A program made the translations under genes and the position numbers. A stretch of 64,000 nucleotides of DNA, taken from positions 806,001-870,000 of the forward strand of contig WIUZ02000005.1 of NCBI GenBank assembly GCA_015956445.1, written 5' to 3'. The DNA is from Thelephora terrestris. Taxonomy: Eukaryota > Basidiomycota > Agaricomycetes > Thelephorales > Thelephoraceae. Below, piece after piece: positions 22,082 through 33,989 of the stretch (within the stretch, counting starts at the first letter, position 1; every line of letters starts with the position of its first letter). The notes under the pieces were generated by a model. That model saw nothing but the letters and a program-made list of their open reading frames with translations. It was not told where the DNA came from and searched no databases.

Positions 22082-23709
22082 ATGTTTCTGATTGTTCGCT
22101 CGAACCCGAAGCTAAGTAAACTAGTATTGCCCACACGACTATTTGATTGCTCGCAGTCACTCTTCTCGAGAAGATTCAAACATTGGAATACGCAAAACAT
22201 GCAACGGACAGTGAAATCCATCCTCGTCCTCGGCGCTGGTTCTTTCGGGTCGTGCCTAGCAGATCACCTCGGTGATTCTGACCACCATGTATACCTTTGG
22301 AGTCGCTCGAAGGAATTTTGCGACCACTTCAATCAACACTACCGTAGCATCCACCAGCTAAAGGATCACCAGTTTTCGACACACATCACTGCTGTCGGGC
22401 CCCAGTTCCCCAGCCAAAGTCTCATCGATAAAATCGACATCCTCCTATTTGCCATCCCCACCGAAGGCGTCAGGTGCGTGTCCGTGCAATGTCAAACTGT
22501 GTGGGGTGGCCAACATATTGGCATCATCAAGATCAAATTTAGCCGCACTGAAGCCGCTATTGAATTTCGAAAGACTCCCTCTCCTGATCTTTGTCAACAA
22601 GGGTATCGAAGCTAGCACACAATGCATGACCCTGGAGATCATCGCGGATGAGTTGGGACCAGGAGTGGCCAAAGCCGCAACGTTCCTTGTGAGTAAAGTT
22701 ATCGGAAATGCCCCGATGACTCTAATTTGACATCTAGTCCGGACCGTCGTTCGCAAAAGAAAGTGAGACTTCATACAAATGTGTAAGACAGCTGACGAGA
22801 CCCTTGTAGTCGTCCGCCGCCAACCCACGTCTGTGGCCATCGCATCCTTGACACTCGAGCGAGCACAAAAGGCCGCGGAGGTGTTTCACCAGCCATGGTT
22901 CCGTTGGTATGATCTGCTGTCTGTTCCAGTCGCCCTAGACCTTAAGTCCCTCCCAGTTATACCAGCGATGATCCCATCGGGGTTGAATTAGCGGGTGCGA
23001 TGAAGAACGTCTATGCTATTGTCGCGGTAAGTTTCTCCCCAAGGATCAGGCGCTGTATGCGCTTAATTTTGTTTAGGGAGCCGCTGAAGGACTCGGATTC
23101 GAAAATAACACCAGAGCTTGTGCGTGAGGCGCAACAACAATGTTACGTTGCTGACGAGTCCAAAGCACTCATAACGAGAGCGCTGAGCGAGATGACTCGG
23201 GTCGGAAAGGCATATGGGGCAAACCCACTGACCTACCTAGGCTTAGCTGGCGTGGGTGACTTGATACTGACGTGCTCGTCGCCGTTGAGTCGAAACTATA
23301 CCGTGGGCAAGAGGTTGGCCGCAGGTGAAAAAATCGATGATATCCTGAAGACTCTAGGGAGCGTCGCGGAAGGTGTAGCGACGTCCAAGGCTCTAAAAAG
23401 CGTAATCGAAGATCTGGAGTTGGATCTGCCTATTGCAAATTCGGTGAGGTAGTTTAAAGTTATTCGCCTCATGGTGGACTGACAGAAACTGCAGGTGTAC
23501 GAAGTGCTGTACGAAGGCGCGTTTTAGGCTATAATTCCGAGTTTAGAAGGCGCGCTGATGACTTTTCGGTGGCATTTGTCTACACAGGCAAGGACGTGAA
23601 GGAACGCGCGCAGTGGCTTATGTCGCTTCCGTCGGTCCCGGAGTTGGACCTTCCAGAGAACGAGTTGAGCGAGCCAGTGAGACGACTCCGGGCGAAGCTA
23701 GGGATGTAG
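22082..23709 (+). CDS. gpsA: GpsA-type NAD(P)-dependent glycerol-3-phosphate dehydrogenase
   Basis: The enzyme interconverts dihydroxyacetone phosphate and glycerol 3-phosphate. The Rossmann motif is ILVLGAGSFGSCLADHL, then VYLWSRSKEF, LLFAIPTEGVR-PLL, VNKGIEAST and TFL-SGPSFAKE. Next come VELAGAMKNVYAIVAGAAEG with the catalytic Lys, then AYGANPLTYLGLAGVGDLIL and SRNYTVGKRLAAGE. These are hallmarks of the bacterial GpsA family rather than yeast Gpd1. Two starts are possible. The one at 22199 (MQRTVKSILV) begins right at the fold. The one at 22082 adds MFLIVRSNPKLSKLVLPTRL and an SRRF site, a plausible mitochondrial presequence. I chose 22082, with that caveat. Splicing adds a C-terminal exon ending RRLRAKLGM, stop at 23707-23709. 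Confidence 0.88.
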
Positions 23710-24006
23710 TGAAGTGTATCTGCCAGTGCTTTTACCCTCGTCCGAACCAATCAGATCCCTATTTTACCCTTCCGACCACACGGAGCGGGGTGACCCGGCT
23801 CGGTCGACGACGACTCATTTATTCCAGTCGATCATCCGTAGTAAATTTTGCTAATTCGGTAAATTTTCCGCTGGCATTGACCGGCTCACCTCTTGTTGCA
23901 CCACGTCCACGTCGCTTTCACCGTTGCTCAAGTTTCCACCTTTCTTCTCCCTTTCGCGTCTTGGTCATTCCCCATTTCATCCCTACACAGCTTCCCACCA
24001 AAATAA

Positions 24007-26064
24007 TGGCATCTCCTCTTTTAAAAGTAGTTGCTGAGGGTGACCTCAATGCCGTCCTCGCTATATTGCAGAGTGCGCAATCGGCAGACATCGAGTTGGC
24101 AGGTTCGTTCGGATTCCTTCGATCGCCTTTCCGATGACTTTCTAGGCGTCTGACTTATACCCCCACACAGATCAGAGCGGAACCACCCCTCTCATTGAGG
24201 CCATTCAAAAGGGACACGTAGAAATAGTTCGAGCACTCTTAGACAACGGTCGGTTTCCTCGCTCAAGCGTTCATCACTCTTGATTCACACCCCGTCACAG
24301 GCGCTGATCCAACCCACACCGCCAACCACAATATCCCATTAATCAGTTTGACCATGGATCCTGCGATCCAGGAGCTGGTGAACAATGCCATACAGTCCCG
24401 CGCGTACGGAGCCCAGGCGCAGGGACACATGCCCACGCAGGAACAGGGATACTCGCTTGAGGGTGGAAGTGAGCCACCGAAGGCATACTACCCTTTACCG
24501 GGCGCTTATTACTATCCCGGTCCCCCACCGCCATTCCCTGACGGCGCTATGCCGTATTATGCTCCGCATCTTTCGGGGGACCCAAGCATTGGTAATCTCC
24601 CTCCCCCAGAAATCGCTCGCATGATCCCTTGCCGTTACTTCCCGGCTTGTCGGTATGGATCATCCTGTATGTTCGCCCACCCGACAAGTGCAACAGGATA
24701 CGGACATATGCCCATCCCCACTCCATATCCTCATCATTACGATCCCATGAATGTCCCTCCCTATCCACCACAAAATTATTACCCAGGTTCTCCCCCATTC
24801 CAACCTCCAATCCATCCAGTAAACATGGCTTCTCCGCATAACCCCCCTCAGGCGTCTCCAATGCACACTCGAACGAGTTCTGATTCCGTTACATCCCCTG
24901 GCGCCAACTACCCCGGGCCAGCAAACTACGGCCCAGTTCCTGCTGGTCCGTATCCACCCCATCCAGGGCAGGCTCCCGTGATGGGTCCAGTTCATCCCCA
25001 ACATCAGGTTCCTCCACCGCCACCTGGACAACAGGGTCCGCCCCAACCCTATTCCGCCAGCGCTCAGCAGGGTCCAGTTCCTCCATTCCCCGTTCCGACT
25101 GATACCGGGTATCCTCAGATTCCAGCCGACGGGTCCTTGCCTCAGAATCCTCCCCCTTCGCATCCCGTTGAAGAGGGCTTCGTGGGTGGCCATATTCCTC
25201 CGAGTGGTCCCGGCTTCCGAAGGCCCGGTCTGAGGAAAAACTCCTACGCCTCAAGGAAGCCTGCTTGTCTCTTCTTCCCGTCGGGACGTTGCAGAAACGG
25301 GTAAGTGACCCGTAACGATCCTCAATTGAAAAATTTCGGTTCTGATGCAAATCTTTCAGAAATGATTGCCGCTTCCCTCACATCCTCCCCGAGCACAATG
25401 GCTTTGGTCCTGGTCGTATGGGTTCGAAATCTCGTCATCCGTTGAACGGTGTGACCAAGAACATGACGAACCTCGAAGACAAATTCTCACGGATGGCCGT
25501 TCAAGAGGTACATGACATCTCTGCAGACGATGACAAACCCCGCCAACTGACCGACCGGCAGGATGAAAACCGTACCCACCCGAGCACTGGACACTCTAGC
25601 CGCTCGCACTCTTCGGAAAGGCGGAAGCAAATGGGGCAGCAGAACGGGTTTCATCCCAACGGCAAAAAACCACATCCCATCAAGACGCAGCGGGTTCCCA
25701 CGTTCGACGAGTTCCCCACGTTGAACGGGACTCCTACTACCAGCCATTCACCTAAAGCCTCCGGTCCGAACGGTCTCACTGCTGCTCAGGTCCTCCAGGC
25801 TCCACCTCCCTTCCGACAGAAAGAGGGGAGCCGTATTCCATCTCCTGAGCAGAATGGCATCTGCGATGCCCCCAAGGTTAGTAAACCCATCTCCAGAGAT
25901 CTAATTCCAGCTAACACATACGTTAGGTTACCAAGGCTACTTCTGAGGCCAACGAAAAACTTCCAAACGTTACACCTCCCGTGGAAAAAATCCCCCTTTC
26001 TTTCGCTGCCGTCACTACCAACGGTGTGAACGGTACTGTGAAGGAAGTCTCTGTCGGTGCATAA
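24007..26064 (+). CDS. Ankyrin-repeat and CCCH zinc-finger protein
   Basis: This is a predicted RNA-binding protein. The N-terminus MASPLLKVVAEGDLNAVLAI with TTPLIEAIQKGHVEIVRALL and NGADPTHTA forms about two ankyrin repeats over three small exons. A long Pro/Tyr/His-rich region holds the first zinc finger, CRYFPACRYGSSCMFAH (C-x5-C-x5-C-x3-H). A second, CLFFPSGRCRNGNDCRFPH (C-x7-C-x5-C-x3-H), is completed across the intron at about 25303-25360. The remainder is Ser/Gln/Asn-rich with FDEFPTLNG and ends KEVSVGA. Stop TAA is at 26062-26064. Paired CCCH fingers usually bind AU-rich or A-rich RNA; specificity here is unknown. The upstream 300 bases have no other gene. Confidence 0.85.
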
Positions 26065-26541
26065 TTCTCCTGCTTTCGTTCTTTCGCTACTCTGGGTCTG
26101 TCTGCGGATTTTTCCTCACATATTTAGTCTCTGCTTGGCTTTCTTCCCCCCGTATCTTCTTGGACGCCGCTCTGTTCCGATTCCGTCGCATTATCTCGCC
26201 TGCTCTTAATGTGTTTCAATAACGTTTGTAGACAAGCCTCCTTCCTATCCTCTCCACGGTATTTGTTCCATTCGCTCTCTATTCTGTTTTGACGCTCCCT
26301 CACTTACAACTTGCAACCATACTCCCCTCACGTGCACCTCAAGCGTTCGCTTTCGCATCCTCTATTGCATACACCCTTTTCATTATGCGTTTGTTATTTC
26401 TTATCTCCATATCCCTCGTTTGCCATCTCTCTCGTTCAGAGTCTCTCACTATACTATATATGCTGACCCCACGCTCACACCACACACAAATATATATGCC
26501 GTCGACCGCTGTTGTATTCTTCACCCCGTGTCAAACCCTCA
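26065..26541. other. Convergent 3' region between CCCH gene and ADE5,7
   Basis: T- and C-rich DNA, consistent with 3' UTRs and terminators of two converging genes. Open frames here encode low-complexity peptides and are not credible genes. Confidence 0.5.
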
Positions 26542-29308
26542 TCAAGACCAAGCGTCGAGATTGCGCATCTCGACACCTTCCTCGGTGACTACCTCCCCTA
26601 CCCTGTAGACCCCCTCGCCAAGCGCTTGAATTGTCTGGATCACCTCGTCCACTTTGTCAGGTCCGACTATCAAGATCATTCCGATACCATTATTGAATGT
26701 CCTGGCCATCTCCAGAGGCTGCACTCTGCCCTCTTTCATCAACCACTTGAACATGGGAGGTAGCTCCCAAGCATTGGCATCGATGTAGCACCCTGTGCCG
26801 CTTGGCAAGACCCTGGGGATATTTTCGAGGAATCCTCCTCCGGTAATATGGGATAGCCCCTTCAACAAACCTTTGTTGATAACAGGAAGGAGGGCCTTGA
26901 CATAGATCTTGGTGGGTTCCAATAGGGCCGCCCCTAACGTGACAGACGGATTCCACGGGCAAGGTGAAGGATACTCCAAACCCGACACAGAAACTATCTT
27001 GCGGACCAACGAAAATCCATTCGAGTGAACACCGGAGGAAGGTAAGCCGAGGAGGATATCTCCGGTCGAGATGTCTGGACGTGGGAGGATCAGAGATCGT
27101 TCGGCTGCGCCGACTGCGAACCCTGCCAAATCGTAATCGCCTAAACAACGCTCGAGAGCGTCAGCATAGAGGCCTGTGAACAGATAACGCCGATGACGGT
27201 GGTATGACCTTTCTTATACATTCCCGGCATCTCTGCCGTCTCTCCACCGATAAGCGCGCAGCCAGATTGTATACAGCCCTCCGCAATCCCGCGAATAACG
27301 GAGGCGGCCTGATCAACGTCCAGATATCCACAAGCAAAATAGTCTAGGAAGTAGAGAGGTTCCGCTCCTTGGACGATAAGATCATTCACAGACATCGCAA
27401 CCAAGTCGATACCTTGCAGGGTCCCATTTAGCTTCCCAAAGTGGATACTTGGCGGAAACCTACCGACTGTTCCATGTATCCCGGCCTCAACCGCGACGTG
27501 TAACTTTGTTCCAACGCCGTCTGTTGCGCTGACTAACACGGGATCTTGATATCCAGTTGCTTTCAAATCGAAAACACCACCGAAACCGCCGATCTCAGCG
27601 TCCGACCCCGTCCGTCGGGTCTTACGAACGAAAGGCTTGATGCGCTGGACTAGGGAGTTCCCCGCATCGACGGATACCCCTGCGTCTGCATAAGTTAGAC
27701 CCTTGCTTTCCACGGATGTGGATCGGAGAGCCCTGTGCGGGATATATGAGAAGTGGGGAGCCATATGAATAGAGATCACAATAACCTATGGGCAATATCT
27801 CGACGGTACGTTTTACCGTCGAATCGGATGTTTTCGATTGCAGAATATGCAGCATCCAAAGCAGCTTCAAGGGTTTCTGCGTGCGCTGAGCTCGCGAGGA
27901 CTCGTCCCCCGGAGGTGACAACCTTATCGTCGGATAGGGTTGTTCCTGCGTGGAATACGACAACGTCTGCAGGGATTGACGGGTCAATGGTGATAAATAT
28001 GACCCAACGGACTCACTGGGGGGTACGGATCCAATAATGATCTCCCTTCCTTTCGGATAACTTCCCGGATAACCTTCGGAAGCGAGGACGACGGAAACCG
28101 CATGGCCTGGCTTTGTTTTGATGCTAACGGAGTCTAGCCGGTGTTCAGCGCAAGCCTGAGGCTCGTCAGAGGCAAAGTGTGCTACAAGGGAAGAAAGTAC
28201 AAAGGACATACCAAGGCGACTTCAGCGAGATCGGTATCTTCGCTCAGGAGAAGCATCAGGGCTTGTGTTTCGGGATCTCCGAACCTGACGTTATACTCGA
28301 GGACTTTGGGACCATCCTTAGTCACCATGAAACCGGTGAATAAGATGCCAACGAATGGGAAGCCTGTTCGACTTTAGGCAGGGGGACGCGGTAAGTCGTT
28401 GAAAGCATTCTTGCCTTCCCTCCTCATACCGTCTACGGTCGGTTGTAAAGACTCCTTGAGAATAAGATCCATGAGTGCAGGGGTTGCAATCGGTGCGGGA
28501 GCGTACGCCCCCATACCGCCGGTGTTGGGACCTGTATCCCCTTCGCCGATGCGTTTGTGGTCCTGAGCTGCGGGCAGTGGAATGATGGTGTAGCCATCGC
28601 AAAAAGCTAGCACAGATAGTTCTGGCCCTTCGAGAAGTTCCTCGACGACGACTTCATCACCGGCATCACCAAAAACATTATCTACCATGATCTCACGGAG
28701 ACCAGCGATTGCTTCATCTGTGGTTTGTGGAATGAGGACGCCTTTTCCGGCAGCAAGGCCGCTGGCTTTGAGTACAACTTTAAATCCGCATGTCATCACA
28801 TGTGAGATGGCTTCTTCTACTTGATCAGCTTTGAAAACGCGGAACTTTGCAGTCGGGATTGAATGGCGCTGCATAAACGCCTTTGAAAAGGCCTTTGAGC
28901 CTTCCATGCGAGCAGCTTTTTGGGATGGTCCGAAGACGGGTACACCAACTGAAGTCGATGAGACACTCGGGATCTATCCGTTGGGGGTCATGCTTGCCTT
29001 TGCGAAAGTGAGATTCAACGCCATCGACGAGGGGTTGTTCAGGACCGGGTATCACAAGATCAACCTGATCAAGATAAGGATGAACAGGGCAGAAGAAACG
29101 TGGTCACAGCTCGCACCTCGTTTTTCGTTGCGAACTTGACGAGGGCAGGAAAATCTGCGGTGTCGAGGGCGACGTTGGTGACCTTTTTTTCTTGGTGCGA
29201 TCCCCCATTTCCTGGTACGAGGAAGATTTTCTCGACGACGGTCGACTGGGAGAGTTTCCAGACGAGTGCGTGTTCCCTGCCGCCACTGCCGAGGACAAGG
29301 ATTCGCAT
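26542..29308 (-). CDS. ADE5,7: Bifunctional GAR synthetase / AIR synthetase
   Basis: This enzyme catalyses two steps of de novo purine synthesis: phosphoribosylamine-glycine ligase and phosphoribosylformylglycinamidine cyclo-ligase. The start at 29308 gives [19 protein letters not shown]. The ATP-grasp domain follows, with [35 protein letters not shown] and [12 protein letters not shown]. The AIRS half starts [20 protein letters not shown], then [46 protein letters not shown] and [16 protein letters not shown]. It ends MRNLDAWS. About six introns interrupt it. The GARS-AIRS order without a transformylase domain is the fungal arrangement. It shares a divergent upstream region with the unknown gene at 29538. 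Confidence 0.95.
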
Positions 29309-29537
29309 GGTCGGAGGAGGTGAAAACGCCGGGATGCTGTGAAAGAGATGAATTTGAAAACTGAACGGGTGATTAGAAACGGGATAAGTAACGATTAACG
29401 ATCTAATACTTCACGTGAAGGCGCGCCCCAAATAGAGTCCAGCACAGTTAACGGACAGGGGGAGACTAGTACATAGATGTACACCGACCATAGCTACGGC
29501 CATCCACTTATCGTACTCACTGCGTTCTCAATGAAAA
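29309..29537. promoter_or_regulatory. Divergent promoter with palindromic E-box upstream of ADE5,7
   Basis: These 229 bases separate ADE5,7 from the unknown plus-strand gene. A perfect 10-base palindrome, ttCACGTGaa, lies at 29410-29419. It contains the CACGTG core bound by bHLH factors such as Pho4/Cbf1-type proteins in fungi. Regulation of either gene by it is inference. Confidence 0.5.
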
Positions 29538-32500
29538 ATGGTCGCCAGCGCATTCCAAGACATGAGATTCTTAGCAGAGCCGTTCGAGGAGGTGCGCGCC
29601 TTTCACTGCCACATGGTGTTTGATTATAGCCGACGCTCTTGTCCATTAGTCTCAAGGCACACACTTTTCCCAAGACGCTCCCGTCCCTCTCGATGATTTA
29701 AACGTATTCTATAACAAGATGGAGAAGAGAAAGTCCGACAAGAAACTCATCCGGGGCAATTCTCTTTGGGGGCGAAAAAAACAGCCAAATACTTCCGCCG
29801 GCCAACCACAGCAGGTGGACAGGTCCGACCGTGTTCAATACGTCCAGTCTCCCTACGACGCGCTGCCCGTCCCAGAGAACAACCAGTCTCAGGTCAGTCT
29901 CGGGATGGGCGACGACTCCGCCCCCTCCGTCATTCCGGACGTTTCGCCCGAGGGCGCCTCCTGGCAGACACAAGAACTCGAGTTAGCCACCCTCTCCGTC
30001 ATCCAGTTCAGAGCGCGACATCCAATTCACAACCCTGTCGGTCCAAGATGGTACAAAAATCACCACATCTCCCCCCCACAGGCAAAAGGCGACCACAGAC
30101 CCCCATCCATGTTCTCCTCCTCGTTCCCGCCTATGGCTGCCTCTTTCCACACGCAGTCACAGGATTCGACCTGGGCACCAGGCCCAAGCCGTACCCCCTC
30201 GGGATCACCTCTTCCTACCCCAAGCTCATCCCAGACACGCATCAACGACCCACAAGTCAAGGTCAGATCTCGAAAGACCTCGCAGACTGCGCACGATGAA
30301 GTCGATCTCATGGATGGAACCGATCCATGGGGTCAGCAGTGGCATCACCAATCTCCGTATGACGTTGGTCTGACCAGGCAAGGCGTGGAAAGTCGCGAGG
30401 TATGATTCTCTCCGCCACGTTGAAAACAGGTGTTCATCTCAATCCACCATCTAGAATATGGTTCCTAAACCCCCCAACCAACAGAACAGTATGCCTCCAC
30501 GAACGAGACGGGCCAGCTTCTCTACAGGCATCGGGCGACACAAGACCGTTAATCCTTCTCCCCTCTCCCAGTCTACATCCGCTGTCCATCTCCAGGCTCA
30601 ACATCCATCGATGCTCGACCCTAGTACTATTGGTGTCCCTCGACGGTTGAGCAAACGTCGAAAACCTTTCCAAGGTCTATTTGGAGATGGTACTCAATCT
30701 CAGCCACAATCTGCTACCACTCCGACAAGTGACAACCAAGGCACTCTGAAGAAACAGTCTTCGAAGCGCAGTTCGACCAGCGGGTCTCGTCCATCATTAA
30801 CCGCATATCGACCGCTTGTCCGATCACAGACCACTCAAGGCCCGACAGAGAAGAAGGAGAAAAGGGGAAGTATTTTGGGCCGGATAGTCCGCAAGTTCAG
30901 CGTCGTCCGAAAGTCGGATTCGATTGTTTCGTCGAACCGAATAAGCTTCCAGGCGGACAGGCGGTCACAATCTCAGCTCTCTGAGCCTACAGATAAGAGC
31001 TCCGCGAGGACGTCAATTCTATCATCCATGAAGAACAGACAAAGTAAGACAACAGTCACTTCTCCGACTACAACAGAACCCGAGACGCCAGCAGATTCTT
31101 CCGTTCCTCGAGCGAGTGTACATATGGCCGAAACTCGTTCATCAATATCGGTTGATATCGAAGCACCCATGACTTTGGGCAAGCTCACCATTGCAAATCC
31201 CGACGCTCCTTCTGCTGCGACTACTCCGGCGAAGACGGAGGAACCACTACCCGCTAACGACGTTGATACCCTTTCACAACATACCTTACGTCCAACGGCG
31301 GAGACACCCCAATTCACACAACCACCCTCTGAACCCCCGAGAGAGTCAATCTCCACTCCACCACAGCGAGAAAGTCAGATCCGCAACTCCGCGCCTCAGT
31401 TGCAACTCCAGTTCGACCCTTACCCTGATCCAGAAGAGTACGATGACGCTCCACCTCCTGTACCATCCAAATCACCCTTCTTTACGAGGCTTCATTTGGC
31501 TTCTATCCCCGCGGAGAGTGTGCTCTCCCTCCCCGGTGTCATTCCAACAATCCCCACTGAAGGCACTCCCTCAGTTACCGACTCTCCGCTAGAGGAGCGC
31601 TTTGGCCCCTATCCACTTCCAATGTCCCCCAACCCCCCTCCATCGAATCTGCGGCAACGATCCCCCTCGCCGCCTAGTCCTTCCCCTGCTCCATCACGAG
31701 TTCCACGACCTACCTACACCCAAGAGTACGCTGACGATTCCAGGGCGTCGCTTTACGTGAATCCTGGCACTCCGTATGTTACCAGCAATACCGTCATCGG
31801 CCAGCCACGTACAACAGAGGTCGTCAAGGCTCAGCCGGCCGAGTCTTCTTCTCAGAGGCAGAAGAGTTCCACAACGAGCAAGTCTCGCGAGACGTTCAGA
31901 CTTGTCCGAAGCTCTTCTGGCCCTGACCCAGAGGGTCAACAGACATTTCTGGCGAATGGGGCGCATTGGGAGGTCGAGAATGCAGGCCAGAAGAAGGACG
32001 CTAATGGTTCTTCTCGCCCCTCTAGGTATAAGGCTCCCAACCGCGAGACTAGTGGGGAGGAGCGCCGTCATAGCAAGAGGGAGAGTACGGACGACCGGCA
32101 TCACAAGAGGGAGAGCACGAGGGAGAGCGCGGATGAACGTGTTCAGCGGAAAGAGACCAGTGAAGACCGCCACCATCGGAGGGAGAGCCGTCGTCCCGAA
32201 GGCGCGAGGGAGCGTGATCGTGATCGTGACCGTGACCGTGAAGACCGGAAAAGTAGGCGGGAGAGGTCGTCGAGAGACAGCCACCCGCGGCAGGAGAGCA
32301 AGGAGAAGCAGAGGTCCTCCCAAGTGACACCCGCATCCACCTCTTCCAACACCCCGACGAGGACTTCGGTGGCCGAAGCCCATCGTCGGTCGGACCATAC
32401 AGCGAGGAGGTCAACCCTCTCCTCGCAACAGTCATTCCCGAGGGAGTTCGACCATGAGAGAAAGGCCTCGGTTAGCTCGCGGCCGACTTCGGACGTTCCA

Positions 32501-32926
32501 CCGACTCATGGGCTGAATGATCTGAGGGCGAAGGAGGCGTGGGAGATGGATAGGATCTGGAAAGGCCGGAGTATGTCGATCAACCAGGAGGGCTCAAATG
32601 TTATCGCGAGCCCCATGTCGACCGGGGGCGACCTCGACAGACAAGAGGATCCCTACCACAATCCAACTACCCATGGATCCAGTAGGACCTATTTTGTCGT
32701 GCAGACTCAGGGTCAGAACCCACCAGGTCAACAGAACGGGGTCGCTTTCCCTTCGACGTCCCCGCCGAAAATGAACGGGACCAATCATAGGACGCCCCCA
32801 CCCGAACCCCTACGACCCGCTCAGTACCAGTTCCAGCCGTTGCCCCAATCATTGAGGGCCCTAGACGACCCGGCTTCCAGGGAATACTGGGCGAAGCTGG
32901 CCGGTGTCTCTGCGGCGTCTCGGTAA
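29538..32926 (+). CDS. Large disordered Ser/Pro/Arg-rich protein, unknown function
   Basis: I do not recognise this protein, about 1,060 residues long. Exon 1 reads MVASAFQDMRFLAEPFEE and splices (intron about 29592-29650) to SQGTHFSQDAPVPLDDLNVF, then a basic patch (KMEKRKSDKKLIRG). An intron at about 30400-30456 leads to the main exon. A basic segment reads KKEKRGSILGRIVRKFSVVR, which could be a small amphipathic or membrane-binding motif. Pro-rich stretches and a charged block at about 32040-32300 follow, with RE/ES/HHK repeats and an RDRDRDRDRE run. The end is hydrophobic-aromatic (REYWAKLAGVSAASR). Composition suggests a disordered scaffold or regulator with many possible phosphorylation sites. 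Confidence 0.75.
32213..32242 (+). repeat. Hexamer repeat encoding Arg-Asp dipeptides
   Basis: Five tandem copies of cgtgat/cgtgac/cgtgaa give RDRDRDRDRE in the unknown protein. Synonymous differences between units suggest the repeat is not a recent slippage product. Confidence 0.85.
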
Positions 32927-33989
32927 ATGATGGGTCGTGGACATATTTTCATCATGCACCCTCATTGGGAAGTAGAGAAACGGATTGCTCAAACACACGC
33001 ACTAACTCTTGTACTAAACAAGCCAACTTCTTTATTCACTTAATGCTTCATCGTCACCTCGCGAACCTCTTGCCACACTTTTTACTAAACTCTTTTACTT
33101 ACCTTATCGTAGTAGGCCACGCTTGGGCTTTGCGCCGCTCTCTTCTGCTTCTTCCACCGCTCCTTGCTCTTTCTCGCTCTCATTCAATCACTTACCCTCA
33201 TTTCTTTCGCTCACAAACGGTTCAAGGATATTTTAGTATCAGATACGATTTATTCTCATTTACTCCTCCCAGCTTACCTCTTCACGAAGCTCTTGGACCT
33301 GCTCCTGCCTACTTGACTATTATTACGCCAGCCATGGTGGTCGTTTACACAGCCTGGTCTACATCTTGTCCTTTTCGCTCTTTGTTTTTCTTTCGGTGTT
33401 GTTCCTGTATTGATATGCTCTATCTCACGTCCCTCTTATTCAAACCTCTCACCGCGATTCCCCTCACCCACTTCAAGTATTCTCTTTCATATCCAGCTAA
33501 TTAACGGAATTAAACGATATCTGTCTGTGCTCACAGTTGTCAGGTGGCTTTTTCACCCGCGACGCCATCGTGACTTGCGGAGAAACAGGGTCGTCCTTCA
33601 TTCATAGTGCGGCAAAAGATGAAAGTATGGATGACCAAATCGCACCGGTGACATGCCACGGTGTCTCCACAGGTCTAGATGAGTTCTCCAAATGTGAATG
33701 TATTCGAGGAGGGTAAAAATGGGGTCATGAAGAACATTCATAGATGTACATGAGTTGACATCAACGTCATAGATTGTGCTATCACAGACGCACATCAAAT
33801 CGGAAGAGAGTTAGGAGAGTCTGGAGGGTTAAAACCAGGGACATGTACAGGGCGTGTGGGGAGGGCTAGCATACAAGCGGGGTTTTCGGTAATATGAACG
33901 TGAGGGGAAGAAGCGCTGGGATAACAACAGCAAAGCAAGACAACAGAAGACAGGGGGGAGTTGGGGAGAAAGAGCACAACGCAGGAGTT
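32927..33989. other. Gene-free stretch, pyrimidine-rich
   Basis: About 1,060 bases between two unknown genes that converge. The first 580 bases are strongly T/C-rich on the plus strand, fitting a long 3' UTR of the upstream gene. The remainder is mixed and holds the 3' flank of the minus-strand gene. A 179-codon open frame at 32965-33504 looks hydrophobic only because of base composition. No RNA gene was seen. Confidence 0.45.

Noticed and set aside
26289-26588. Open frame between the CCCH gene and ADE5,7.
   Set aside because: It lies in the pyrimidine-rich convergent 3' region and overlaps the end of ADE5,7; low-complexity peptide.
32965-33504. 179-codon hydrophobic open frame that looks like a membrane protein.
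   Set aside because: The DNA is T/C-rich 3' flanking sequence; hydrophobicity follows from base composition, and no motif or splice support is seen.
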